Shown here in pieces: positions 43,534-51,843 of a stretch of 51,843 nucleotides of DNA; positions within the stretch are counted from its first letter, which is position 1; every line of letters begins with the position of its first letter. This DNA is from Crocinitomicaceae bacterium. GTDB taxonomy: Bacteria > Bacteroidota > Bacteroidia > Flavobacteriales_D > Crocinitomicaceae. The stretch spans positions 1 to 51,843 of the forward strand of contig JAIPAL010000007.1 in assembly GCA_021740085.1 (NCBI GenBank), read 5' to 3'. The notes under the pieces were generated by a model that saw only the letters and a list, made by a program, of their open reading frames with translations, was not told the origin of the DNA and ran no database searches. The translations under genes and the position numbers were made by a program.

Positions 43534-44648
43534 GAAAAGATATCCCTCATTCGTTTAAAAAAGCCCGGATCTTTCGTATCGGCACTTGGAGAAAAATTTT
43601 CACTCGTTTTTAATTTCTCAAGGATTTCTTTTTCTTCTTTACTTATTTTAACAGGCGTCCAAATATGGATATGAACAAATTGATCACCTGTTCCATATCC
43701 TTGAACACTTGGCAAACCCTTTCCTCTTAATCGCAGCACTTTTCCACTTTGCGTACCTGGTTCAATTTTTATTTTTGCTTTGCCATTAATTGTTGGCACC
43801 TCAATACTTTCTCCAAGAACAGCATCCGAAAAATTAACAAAAGCATTGTAATGAACATTTTCACCGTCCCGTTTTAGTTCGGCATGTTCAATTTCTTCAA
43901 TGACAACAATTAGGTCTCCATTCACTCCATTAAATGGCCCTGCATTTCCTTTACCTTGAACACTTAATTGCATTCCTTCTTCCACACCAGCGGGAATTGA
44001 AATCTCAATAACCTCTTCTTGCTTTCGAAGTCCGTGAGCATCGGTATCACTTGGTTTTTTATCGATTATTTTTCCAGAACCTTGACAAACATGACACGTA
44101 GATTGGGTTTGCATAGCTCCCAAAAATGTTTGAGCTACACGCGTAGTTCGTCCTTGACCATTACACGTAACACATGTTTTAAAAGTAACCCCCTCAACCA
44201 CCACTAATTTCTGAACCTTTATTTTCTTTGAAACACCGTTCGCTATTTCTTCCAGCGTTAGTTTCATTTTAACACGAAGATTGGAACCTTTTACCATTCG
44301 GCTTCCGCCCCCACCTCTACTTCCACCAAAGCTTCCGCCAAATCCGCCACCAAATACATCACCGAACTGAGAAAAAATATCGTCCATGTTCATTCCACCA
44401 CCACCACCAAAGCCACCTTGTCCCATTCCAGCATGACCGAAGCGATCATATTGTGATTTTTTCTCCGCATTACTCAACACCTCATAAGCAGCCGCTGCCT
44501 CCTTGAATTTCTCCTCAGCTCCAGCGTTATCCGGATTTTTATCTGGATGATACTGCAACGCAAGTTTTCGGTAGGCTTTTTTTATTTCGGATTCATCTGC
44601 TGACTTTGAAACCCCTAACACCTCATAATAATCTCTTTTCTGACTCAT
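43530..44648 (-). CDS. dnaJ: Chaperone DnaJ (Hsp40)
   Basis: 372 residues. The J domain (1-70) has the HPD motif at 34-36, followed by a long Gly/Phe-rich linker (about 72-118). The zinc region is reduced: only CVTCNGQG (Cys159/162) and CHVCQGSG (Cys185/188) remain of the usual four CxxCxGxG motifs, with [16 protein letters not shown] where the fourth would lie. The C-terminal substrate-binding beta domains are complete ([39 protein letters not shown]). As I recall, this two-motif form is usual in Flavobacteriia. DnaJ stimulates the ATPase of DnaK. grpE is 10 bases upstream; dnaK is not in the window. Confidence 0.97.
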   Translation of the reverse strand: MSQKRDYYEVLGVSKSADESEIKKAYRKLALQYHPDKNPDNAGAEEKFKEAAAAYEVLSNAEKKSQYDRFGHAGMGQGGFGGGGGMNMDDIFSQFGDVFGGGFGGSFGGSRGGGGSRMVKGSNLRVKMKLTLEEIANGVSKKIKVQKLVVVEGVTFKTCVTCNGQGRTTRVAQTFLGAMQTQSTCHVCQGSGKIIDKKPSDTDAHGLRKQEEVIEISIPAGVEEGMQLSVQGKGNAGPFNGVNGDLIVVIEEIEHAELKRDGENVHYNAFVNFSDAVLGESIEVPTINGKAKIKIEPGTQSGKVLRLRGKGLPSVQGYGTGDQFVHIHIWTPVKISKEEKEILEKLKTSENFSPSADTKDPGFFKRMRDIFS

Positions 44649-44658
44649 CTACTCTATT

Positions 44659-45216
44659 TTATTGACCAACAACAACTTTAGCGAATCGAATCACCTTATC
44701 ATTTAACAAATATCCTTTTTCAACATCTTCCACAATTTTCCCTTTAAGTTCGGGGTCTTCCACAGGCAAGTTTACGATTGCCTCGTGTAATTCACTGTCA
44801 AAAACTTGATTTTTACATTCCATTGCCTTCACTCCTTTCGATTCAATAATGCCCTTAAACTTATTGAAAATTAGTGTAAATCCTTCTTTAACACTAGTTA
44901 CATCAGTCGCCTCAACATTATTCGCCATGCCACGCTCAAAATCATCTAAAATCGTAAGTAAATCTTTAAGTAAGCCAGCATTTGCGGAGGAAATCAACTC
45001 TACTTTTTCCCTATTTGACCTTTTTCGGTAATTATCAAATTCAGCATGAAGACGGAGAAATCGGTCATTGAGGTCATTGTATCTTGCTAATTCATCAACA
45101 ACGGTTTCGGAATCTACGGTTTCATCGATTACCTCTTCACTTCTCACCTCCTCCATATTCGTTTCGATTGCATCGTCTACTTTATCGGTATTTATTGTGT
45201 CTTTTTTATTTTTCAT
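44659..45216 (-). CDS. grpE: Nucleotide exchange factor GrpE
   Basis: 185 residues. An acidic, disordered N-terminus (about 50 residues rich in Asp, Glu and Val) is followed by the long dimer coiled coil DLNDRFLRLHAEFDNYRKRS and the beta wing with VKAMECKNQVFDSELHEAI and KGYLLNDKVIRFAKVVV. It exchanges ADP for ATP on DnaK. It heads the grpE-dnaJ-CPBP unit; the upstream 115 bases hold an imperfect AATCTTTG in place of TAnnTTTG, so regulation is unclear. Confidence 0.97.
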   Translation of the reverse strand: MKNKKDTINTDKVDDAIETNMEEVRSEEVIDETVDSETVVDELARYNDLNDRFLRLHAEFDNYRKRSNREKVELISSANAGLLKDLLTILDDFERGMANNVEATDVTSVKEGFTLIFNKFKGIIESKGVKAMECKNQVFDSELHEAIVNLPVEDPELKGKIVEDVEKGYLLNDKVIRFAKVVVGQ

Positions 45217-45331
45217 TGTCTATTTTTAAGCGTAAAATTATTTTCAAAGATTTTGCCACTTTAATAAAAGCGACATGATGGCATACATAAAGTTGATTTA
45301 AGGAAAAATTGTCATAATTTATGCCCCACCT

Positions 45332-46030
45332 CTATCCCCTAATTGAATGAATTAATTTCTCCACTTTACTTTTATCAATTTGAAGAAGCGTTTCAGAGAA
45401 ATAGGAATTTTCATCAAGAATTAGCTTAGAAGTACCTGAAAAATGAATCGCATCTGGCTGAACATCGAGTAAAATACGTTGAACATTCCCGAGATTAACG
45501 CCACCACCGACCATAATTTCGATGCGAGATTTAGCATATTTCATCATCTCTGTTAAAATTGGCAAACCCAGTTCCACAGAAGAAGATAAACCCGAACTTA
45601 AAATTCGATTGATTCCTGCTTCTATTAAAACATCCATCGAATTTTTCCAATCAAAACTATCATCAAATGCCCTGTGACAAGTTATCTCTAAATCTTTAGC
45701 CACCTCTTTCATTCTGAGCATAGCATCTCGATCAATTGTTTTATTTAGGTTCAAAGCCCCAATAACAATTCCTTTCACGCCCAATTCGCGGCAGTCCTTA
45801 ATGTCACTCAACATCAATTGAATTTCATCTTCGGAATAGGTAAAACCGGCAGCTCTTGGGCGAATTAAAACATGGGTTTCAATTTCATTTAAAAGCGCCA
45901 TTTCGATAAAGCCATGAGAGGGCGTCATACCTCCTTGCTCTAAGTTTTGACAAAGTTCTATGCGATCAATGCGTAAGTCCTTTACAATTTGTAATGCTTC
46001 AATAGAAGCGACACAAAGTTCTATTTTCAT
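45332..46030 (-). CDS. cutC: CutC-family copper homeostasis protein
   Basis: 232 residues, a TIM-barrel of the CutC type. It begins MKIELCVASIEALQIVKDLR and has RIELCQNLEQGGMTPSHGFI, HVLIRPRAAGFTYSEDEI, GIVIGALNL, ITCHRAFDDS, ILSSGLSSS and MVGGGVNLGNVQRI. The link to copper rests on old genetic data and is debated. Transcribed alone, divergent from the E1 dehydrogenase gene. Confidence 0.93.
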   Translation of the reverse strand: MKIELCVASIEALQIVKDLRIDRIELCQNLEQGGMTPSHGFIEMALLNEIETHVLIRPRAAGFTYSEDEIQLMLSDIKDCRELGVKGIVIGALNLNKTIDRDAMLRMKEVAKDLEITCHRAFDDSFDWKNSMDVLIEAGINRILSSGLSSSVELGLPILTEMMKYAKSRIEIMVGGGVNLGNVQRILLDVQPDAIHFSGTSKLILDENSYFSETLLQIDKSKVEKLIHSIRG

Positions 46031-46106
46031 AAACTAATTAAGAAATATCTGCAAAGGTGCCAAAAAATATCCAAATTGAAGGACGAAAAGTAAACACACT
46101 TTTACC

Positions 46107-46114
46107 TATATTTG
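46107..46114 (+). promoter_or_regulatory. Promoter -7 element of the E1 dehydrogenase gene
   Basis: TATATTTG is a full TAnnTTTG match, 19 bases upstream of the ATG. No good -33 element is seen at 17-20 bases spacing. Confidence 0.5.
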
Positions 46115-46133
46115 CACCTAATAAAAGTTAGCA

Positions 46134-48572
46134 ATGCCAACAAAACATGAGTCTCAAGTTGATATTGATTTTGAAACATTTCGTTCAGAAATAATAAATG
46201 ATTATCGTTTAGCTTGTGAGTCGCGCGAAGCTTCAATACTCGGGCGAAAAGAAGTATTAACCGGTAAAGCAAAATTCGGAATCTTTGGAGACGGAAAAGA
46301 AATTGCTCAATTAGCCTTAGCAAAACAATTCAAAAACGGTGATTTTCGTTCAGGATATTACCGAGACCAAACCTTAATGATGGCAATAGGGCAATTAAGC
46401 TTGGAAGAATACTTTGCTGGACTTTACGGACATCCTGATGTAACATTAGAACCTCAATCAGCAGGAAGACAAATGGGCGGACATTATGCGACCAGGAGTT
46501 TAGATGAAGACGGGAATTGGATTGATTTAATGTCTCAAAAAAATAGCTCAGCTGATATTTCACCAACTGGTGGACAAATGCCCCGATTACTAGGTTTAGC
46601 ATTGGCTTCAAAAGTCTACAGAAACAACAAAGATTTATCCTCACTCCCATCATTTGATAAATTCACAGCGAAAGGGAATGAAGTAGCGTTTGGAACAATT
46701 GGTGATGCCTCTACCTCTGAAGGACCTTTTTGGGAAACAATAAATGCTGCTGGGGTTTTGCAAGTTCCTATGGTTATGTCAGTATGGGATGATGGGTATG
46801 GCATTTCTGTTCCAAGAGAATTTCAAACAGCCACAGGAAGTATATCACAAGCTTTAGCTGGGATGCAACGAACAGCCGAATTTAAGGGCTATGAAATATA
46901 CGAAAGTAACGGGTGGGATTATGCAGACCTTTGTGCTACCTATGAAAAAGCAGTTACATTATCAAGAAATGAACATGTGCCAACATTTGTTCATGTAAAA
47001 GAAGTTAATCAGCCACAGGGCCATTCAACATCAGGATCTCACGAACGCTATAAATCCCCTGAAAGATTAAAATGGGAAAGTGAATTTGATTGCATTGCTA
47101 AATTTAAAGAATGGATTCTGAATTTTAAAGCAGGTGATTTAACTATTGCAGACGAATCTATTTTATCAGAAATTCAAGTCGCAGCTAAGAATAAAGTCCG
47201 TGAAGCTAAAAATAAAGCTTGGGCCAATTATTCACAAAGCATTCAAACTGATTTAAAAGCATGTTTGACATTATTAGAAAATGTTCTTGCTAAAACAAGT
47301 CACAAAGAATCCGTAACTAATGAAATTACATTACTAAAGAAATCTTTCGAACCCGTTCGAAAAGACATACTTACTAATGCAAGAAATGTATTGCGCATCA
47401 TCCGTCACGAAGAATACGCTGAACGAGAGGCCTTATCCAATTGGGTAAAAGCATCCATCAGTGAGAATGAAGAGCGTTACAGTTCATTTTTGCATTCTCA
47501 ATCTGATTTAGCAGCGACAAAAATAAGCGCGGTCGCTCCCGAATTTTCAGAAGAAATTATCATGGAGGACGGACGCATAATTTTACGAGAAAACTTCAAT
47601 AAATTATTAGAAAGCCATCCTGAAATGTTGATTTTTGGTGAAGATGCTGGAAAAATTGGAGGTGTTAATCAATCGCTTGAAGGCCTACAAGATAAGTATG
47701 GAGAACTTCGCGTTTTTGATACAGGAATTAGAGAATGCACGATTATCGGACAAGGGATAGGAATGGCAATGAGGGGATTACGGCCAATTGCTGAAATTCA
47801 ATACCTTGATTATTTATTGTACGCAATTCAATTATTATCCGACGATCTTTCCACCTTACAATACCGGACTAAAGGTGGCCAAAAAGCGCCTTTGATTGTC
47901 AGTACCCGCGGGCATCGCTTAGAAGGAATTTGGCATAGCGGTTCACCCATGGGAATGATTGTTAATTCGTTGCGTGGCATGCATGTTTGCGTTCCAAGAA
48001 ACATGACAAAAGCTGCAGGATTTTACAACACACTCATGGCAGGAGATGAACCCGCCTTGGTTATTGAGCCATTGAATGGCTATCGTACCAAAGAAAGAAT
48101 GCCAAGTAATTTAGGTTTATTTAGAGAACCATTAGGTGTACCAGAAATCGTAAGACAAGGGAAAGATTTAACCTTAGTTTCGTATGGTTCAACGTTTAAC
48201 CTTTGTGAAATTGCGGCTGCAAGCCTAGCTCAAATGGGCATAGAAATTACATTAATAGATGTCCAAACATTATTGCCTTTTGATGTGAATCATTTAATTG
48301 TTGATTCTTTGAAAGAAACAAGCAGGTTATTGATTGTCGATGAAGATGTAAGCAGCGGTGCTACAGGATTTATCTTGGATAAAATCTTAGTGGAACAAAA
48401 GGCCTATTTTTATTTGGATAGCGAACCAAGTACGCTAAGTGCAAAAGATCATCGACCAGCATACGGAACGGATGGTGATTATTTCTCAAAGCCAAGTGTA
48501 CACGATATAGTTGAGAAAGTATATGCAATAATGTCGGAAACGGACCCAACAAAGTATCCTTCCATCTATTAA
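46134..48572 (+). CDS. 2-oxoacid dehydrogenase E1, alpha and beta subunits in one chain
   Basis: 812 residues. The first 370 or so form the alpha part with the thiamine diphosphate site IGDASTSEGPFW (190-200) followed by NAAGVLQVPMVMSVWDDGYG. A helical linker of about 100 residues leads to the beta part from about residue 480 (FNKLLESHPEMLIFGEDAGK, IIGQGIGMAMRGLRPIAEIQ, LIVSTRGHRLEGIWHSGSPM, then VSYGSTFNLCEIAAASL). This fused form is typical of Bacteroidota branched-chain or acetoin/pyruvate-type E1. It decarboxylates a 2-oxoacid and passes the acyl to a lipoyl E2; no E2 or E3 is adjacent, so the substrate is unassigned. Branched-chain 2-oxoacids are likely in this phylum, which uses iso-fatty acids. 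Confidence 0.92.
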   Translation: MPTKHESQVDIDFETFRSEIINDYRLACESREASILGRKEVLTGKAKFGIFGDGKEIAQLALAKQFKNGDFRSGYYRDQTLMMAIGQLSLEEYFAGLYGHPDVTLEPQSAGRQMGGHYATRSLDEDGNWIDLMSQKNSSADISPTGGQMPRLLGLALASKVYRNNKDLSSLPSFDKFTAKGNEVAFGTIGDASTSEGPFWETINAAGVLQVPMVMSVWDDGYGISVPREFQTATGSISQALAGMQRTAEFKGYEIYESNGWDYADLCATYEKAVTLSRNEHVPTFVHVKEVNQPQGHSTSGSHERYKSPERLKWESEFDCIAKFKEWILNFKAGDLTIADESILSEIQVAAKNKVREAKNKAWANYSQSIQTDLKACLTLLENVLAKTSHKESVTNEITLLKKSFEPVRKDILTNARNVLRIIRHEEYAEREALSNWVKASISENEERYSSFLHSQSDLAATKISAVAPEFSEEIIMEDGRIILRENFNKLLESHPEMLIFGEDAGKIGGVNQSLEGLQDKYGELRVFDTGIRECTIIGQGIGMAMRGLRPIAEIQYLDYLLYAIQLLSDDLSTLQYRTKGGQKAPLIVSTRGHRLEGIWHSGSPMGMIVNSLRGMHVCVPRNMTKAAGFYNTLMAGDEPALVIEPLNGYRTKERMPSNLGLFREPLGVPEIVRQGKDLTLVSYGSTFNLCEIAAASLAQMGIEITLIDVQTLLPFDVNHLIVDSLKETSRLLIVDEDVSSGATGFILDKILVEQKAYFYLDSEPSTLSAKDHRPAYGTDGDYFSKPSVHDIVEKVYAIMSETDPTKYPSIY

Positions 48573-48641
48573 CTAAGTACGTTACTTGTGAATTCAGGTG
48601 ATCAGTAGAAATACCTTTTTAACTCCCATAATTATTAAGAA

Positions 48642-49190
48642 ATGACTCCATCGGAATACATTGATACATTTCAACTTGAACATCCCGGCTATTCAAGCTA
48701 TCCAATTAACTATCAGCATTACATCCCTCTAAATAAAAGTCGCTTTGCACGTAACTTAAAACAAGGATTAATTACCCAAGAACTCGCGGAAGTCATTCAA
48801 TCAATAAACGAGAAACAAGACTGGATTATCATCACGGAACCTTGGTGCGGTGATGCAGCGCAAATCGTTCCTTATTTATTTAATATGGCGGAACTAAATC
48901 CACTTATTAATGTGGTGGTTCAACTAAGAGATAGCAATTCGGAAATTGATTCCTACTTAAGCGATGGAAAAATGAGCATTCCAAAGCTAATTGTGCGTAA
49001 TAAAGAAGTAGCTGACCTATTTGTTTGGGGACCAAGGCCGCAGGTATTAGAAACCATATATTTGGAACTAAAAAATAAAAACGAAAATATAGACGACGTG
49101 AAAACCATTTTACAAAAATGGTATAATGAAGATAAAGGTCAATCCTTACAATTGGAGCTACTCGAACTGCTTTCTACTAATCAAATTTAA
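48642..49190 (+). CDS. Thioredoxin-fold protein with one redox cysteine
   Basis: 182 residues. The active-site loop reads EPWCGDAAQIVPYL: Cys69 is present, but the second cysteine of CxxC is replaced (CGDA). The cis-proline segment MSIPKLIV is kept. The family is common in Bacteroidota and Firmicutes as an uncharacterised thioredoxin-like protein. With a single cysteine it could not act by the classic dithiol cycle unless partnered. Cytoplasmic (no signal peptide). It is convergent with sppA, the 3' ends overlapping by 14 bases. Confidence 0.88.
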   Translation: MTPSEYIDTFQLEHPGYSSYPINYQHYIPLNKSRFARNLKQGLITQELAEVIQSINEKQDWIIITEPWCGDAAQIVPYLFNMAELNPLINVVVQLRDSNSEIDSYLSDGKMSIPKLIVRNKEVADLFVWGPRPQVLETIYLELKNKNENIDDVKTILQKWYNEDKGQSLQLELLELLSTNQI

Positions 49191-50979
49191 TATCAAAAGG
49201 CAAGCGCATTTGAATTCCCATTCGACCTTCAATCTTCTTAATTTCTTGATAATAACTCAATAAATCAGCGGGGATTGAATTAAGATTAATTTTCATTTCT
49301 GATTCCTCCGTTTCATCTTTTAACAACTTAAAAAGAGATTCAAATTTATCTTCTTTCATGAGTGGGTAATAAATAACTTTCGCAGCTGCCACATTTGAAC
49401 TTTTTATCGCAAAATTGATGGCATCTTGCAAGGACCCAATTTCATCCACCAGTCCAATAGCAAGCGCATCTTTACCTGTCCACACGCGACCTCGTGCAAT
49501 TTGTTTAACGCGTTCCAAACTTAATTTCCTTCCATCTGCTACCCTTTTAAGAAATTGATTGTAGATATTATCCACTTCTCCTTGCACACGCAACAATTCT
49601 TCCGGACTTAATTTTTGATTCAAGGAAAGTACCGAATGCTTATTCGTAGCTACCCTATCAAAGTTGATCCCTAGTTTATTTTCAAACATTTTTCCAGTAT
49701 AGGGAATCATACCAAATACCCCAATTGACCCTGTAATGGTGGTTGCTTCGGCAAAAATACGAACAGCAGGCGTTGCGATATAATAACCACCAGAAGCTGC
49801 TACGTCGCCCATGGAAACGATGACCTTTTTAACTTTATTTGTAATGGCTACTTCCCTCCAAATTTCCTCACTAGCTAAAGCGCTACCACCGGGACTATTG
49901 ATACGAAAAACCACCGTTTTAATAGCAGGATTATTCCTTACTTTCTCGAATAACTTACAAATTTTAGCAGACGAAATCCCATCTCCCTCACGATTAACAT
50001 CCCCTTCAGCGAGAATCACCGCCACGTTTGCATTTTGAGCTTGAATCAAGACTTGATTATCCAACAAGGCATTACGGGAATAATCTTCAAAATTACAAAA
50101 AGATAGATCTGCCATTTTATCAACTTTCAATCTTTTCATAAAATCCGACATCACTTCATCGCGGTATTTAAGTGCATCGATCAATTTATAATTAAAAGCA
50201 TCTTCCGTACTGGTCACCTTCATAGAATCAGCCAATACATTAAAATTTTCACTTGAAATATTTCTAGAAACTGCCATTTCAGTGCACATATCTTCCCAAA
50301 TAGAATGAAGCAACCTTTCAGATTGAACACGGCTTGAATCGCTCATATTTGTTCTAAAGAAAGGTTCTACCGCACTTTTGAAATCATTATTAGATCCACG
50401 AACGATTTCCACTTCGATTTCTAATTTGTCCAATAAATTTTTAAAAAACATCATTTCACCCCCTAAGCCGTTCATTTGAAAAGCAGAAGTTGGGAAAGCA
50501 TACGTTTCCTTTGCAACCGATCCGATGTAATATGCTTTTTGAGAAATCATTTCACCAGAGAAATAAGCGACTACGAATTTTCCTGATTTTTGAAAATCTG
50601 TTATCGCCTTGCGCAGCGCTTGAGCAGAAGAAAAACCACATTGAACATCATCAATATCAATGAACAATCCTTTTATTTTAGAATCATTTTTAGCCTTATC
50701 CAAGCCATAAATTAAACTAGCTAATCCTATCGATTGATTAAAATCTAAACTTCCAGCATCAAAAGTTGAATTTCCTTTGTCTTGAATTTGCCCATCCAAT
50801 TTCATATGCAAAATCGCATTATCATTTATAGCAAAAGGAGCCGGTCCAAATTCACTAATTGAACCGATAATCCCTCCTAAAACGAGAAAAAAGAAAATCA
50901 TAGCCACGCCTGAAGCGATAACAACAGCCACAAAACTTGGCCAAAATATTTTTGAAAAAGACAATTTAGATTCAGTCAT
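49177..50979 (-). CDS. sppA: Signal peptide peptidase SppA, 67K type
   Basis: 600 residues, with one N-terminal membrane helix (about 13-40) and two tandem ClpP-like domains. The catalytic pair is split between domains as in the Escherichia coli protein: Lys201 in DFKSAVEPFFR of the first domain and Ser396 in MGDVAASGGYYIATPA of the second. INSPGGSALASEEIW is also present. The enzyme degrades cleaved signal peptides in the cytoplasmic membrane as a bowl-shaped tetramer. The outer-membrane gene is 6 bases upstream on the same strand, so they may share a message. Confidence 0.95.
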   Translation of the reverse strand: MTESKLSFSKIFWPSFVAVVIASGVAMIFFFLVLGGIIGSISEFGPAPFAINDNAILHMKLDGQIQDKGNSTFDAGSLDFNQSIGLASLIYGLDKAKNDSKIKGLFIDIDDVQCGFSSAQALRKAITDFQKSGKFVVAYFSGEMISQKAYYIGSVAKETYAFPTSAFQMNGLGGEMMFFKNLLDKLEIEVEIVRGSNNDFKSAVEPFFRTNMSDSSRVQSERLLHSIWEDMCTEMAVSRNISSENFNVLADSMKVTSTEDAFNYKLIDALKYRDEVMSDFMKRLKVDKMADLSFCNFEDYSRNALLDNQVLIQAQNANVAVILAEGDVNREGDGISSAKICKLFEKVRNNPAIKTVVFRINSPGGSALASEEIWREVAITNKVKKVIVSMGDVAASGGYYIATPAVRIFAEATTITGSIGVFGMIPYTGKMFENKLGINFDRVATNKHSVLSLNQKLSPEELLRVQGEVDNIYNQFLKRVADGRKLSLERVKQIARGRVWTGKDALAIGLVDEIGSLQDAINFAIKSSNVAAAKVIYYPLMKEDKFESLFKLLKDETEESEMKINLNSIPADLLSYYQEIKKIEGRMGIQMRLPFDIKFD

Positions 50980-50985
50980 TTCTTT

Positions 50986-51843
50986 TTATTTTAATAGTTT
51001 ATTAAATAATAGAGGTTTCGCAACCGGGTTAAATTTCAATGTTAATCGAATTTCCTTCGCGTAATTATCATATAGGTTGGCTCCCATATTTGCGGTGCGC
51101 CAAAGCGGGAAATACACTCCCAATACATTACCTAATTTAATTCCGAGACCTGCATTTACAAAGACATTTAAAGGAACTGCGCCAACATCAACAAAGCCTA
51201 CAAAAAAATTAGGTTTAATAGGCAATTGTATCGTTGTATTGACCGAAGCCATCCACGATTTTGAATATAATAATGCATTACTTCTGAAGCCCCCCATATT
51301 TTCATCGCGCTGCATAGTATTAGCAGAGAATCGATCAAAATAATAATTTTCCAAGAAATTATCTTGTATTCCACTTGCACCAGAAATTGACATAAAATAC
51401 TTTTCTTGATTGATCCAAGACACCGAATTTTGAAAAATATTGTATCCAGCAAAGGCACGAACACTTACCCATCTATTCATGCTATTACGTAAATACTTAG
51501 ATTCAAAAGTACTCGCTGTAGAAACTCGAAGCATATTATCATTTTGATCAGTGTTACTAACAAACTCGAACCTAAGAAGATTTGAATAGCTATAATCTGT
51601 TTTGTTTTTTTGGTAGTTGTATTCGGCCATCGCTCCTATTTTATTGAGCGGATTTAAATAGGTTCGGTATTGGTTTAAAATCCCTTTAAATGTTATAGCT
51701 CTTCCTATTGATTTAGGTACATTTTTTCCTAAATTAAACGTTAAATATGGATTAATTCCAACGAAATATTCTCCGGATGGTCCATTATTTAATTGGGAAG
51801 CAGGAGCAGTTGAAAATGATTTAATCGATAGTCCTACTTTAGC
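50986..51843 (-). CDS. Outer-membrane beta-barrel-like C-terminal region, cut by the window edge
   Basis: 286 codons are visible, the frame being open to base 51843, so the start lies outside; the internal ATG at 51628-51630 is not the start. The sequence alternates short amphipathic strands ending in aromatic residues (EYFVGINPYLTFNLG, WVSVRAFAGYNIF, FFVGFVDVGAVPLN, GLGIKLGNVLGVYFPLW, EIRLTLKFNP) with polar loops, as expected for an outer-membrane barrel. It could be the barrel end of a large metalloprotease of the M1 type or a surface antigen; the visible part does not decide. It is just upstream of sppA. Confidence 0.7.
   Translation of the reverse strand, partial: AKVGLSIKSFSTAPASQLNNGPSGEYFVGINPYLTFNLGKNVPKSIGRAITFKGILNQYRTYLNPLNKIGAMAEYNYQKNKTDYSYSNLLRFEFVSNTDQNDNMLRVSTASTFESKYLRNSMNRWVSVRAFAGYNIFQNSVSWINQEKYFMSISGASGIQDNFLENYYFDRFSANTMQRDENMGGFRSNALLYSKSWMASVNTTIQLPIKPNFFVGFVDVGAVPLNVFVNAGLGIKLGNVLGVYFPLWRTANMGANLYDNYAKEIRLTLKFNPVAKPLLFNKLLK

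Noticed and set aside
1-51843. tRNA, rRNA, tmRNA or SRP RNA genes
   Set aside because: No cloverleaf or conserved RNA core was seen in any of the gaps, most of which are under 150 bases.

Overview
The window looks like a chromosomal stretch from a low-GC member of the Bacteroidota, most likely order Flavobacteriales and perhaps close to the Crocinitomicaceae (inference from gene content; no rRNA is present to place it). The evidence is: type IX secretion sorting domains of both type A (gene at 11881-15279) and type B (31087-33678); promoters with the Bacteroidota -7 consensus TAnnTTTG (ppx, algH, rpsA, thrS, the S24 repressor, the E1 gene); no visible Shine-Dalgarno sequences; and family variants common in this phylum, such as a DnaJ with only two CxxCxGxG motifs and a single-chain E1 dehydrogenase. 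I see no tRNA, rRNA, CRISPR array, insertion sequence or prophage.

Region by region. 1-5856 is housekeeping: an exopolyphosphatase-family gene cut by the left edge, algH/yqgE, rpsA with its own promoter and terminator, rarA, and an overlapping LpxL-type acyltransferase. 5887-11669 is an unstable accessory island of small secreted proteins: a beta-propeller protein with a tandemly duplicated signal peptide, a broken 3' remnant of a second copy 1.9 kb away, two unknown secreted proteins with a 24-bp perfect inverted repeat around one start codon, and three tandem 111-residue repeat proteins that I assign to the DUF6150 / 7(1) septoil-knot family. 11881-15279 is a large T9SS cargo protein. 15316-18603 is an envelope-glycan operon (Gfo/Idh dehydrogenase, lipoprotein, sugar-phosphate transferase). 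18672-21844 is the classic thrS-infC-rpmI-rplT operon. 21912-25301 holds a LexA-like XRE-S24 repressor, a 500-bp gap with palindromes and a dispersed-repeat-like element, and a WG-repeat protein.

26057-30606 is a compact minus-strand operon: KAS III - ACP - KAS III - SDR - polyprenyl-phosphate-type GT2 - PseH-like GNAT. I read it as a module that builds a short or hydroxylated acyl group on a dedicated carrier protein and attaches it to an amino sugar destined for a lipid-linked glycan. A 2-oxoglutarate hydroxylase related to AspH/LpxO lies convergent with it. 30734-33678 is a small secreted protein followed by a T9SS type B giant. 33707-51843 is mostly ordinary: msrB-msrA with a queuosine-precursor transporter, an NlpC/P60 hydrolase, a MerR regulator, a DUF1295 / thioesterase / MscS operon, a pentapeptide-repeat protein, a second Ppx/GppA paralogue, a NatAB-type ABC exporter, CPBP-dnaJ-grpE, cutC, a fused E1 alpha/beta dehydrogenase, a thioredoxin-like protein, sppA, and an outer-membrane barrel-like gene cut by the right edge.

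The most interesting points are the knot-protein array, whose six internal repeats have changed together between paralogues (RESYA in two, NQAYA in one) over identical upstream leaders, and the acyl-ACP/glycan module. Function assignments rest on reading the translated sequences and on recalled family knowledge; no database search was run.
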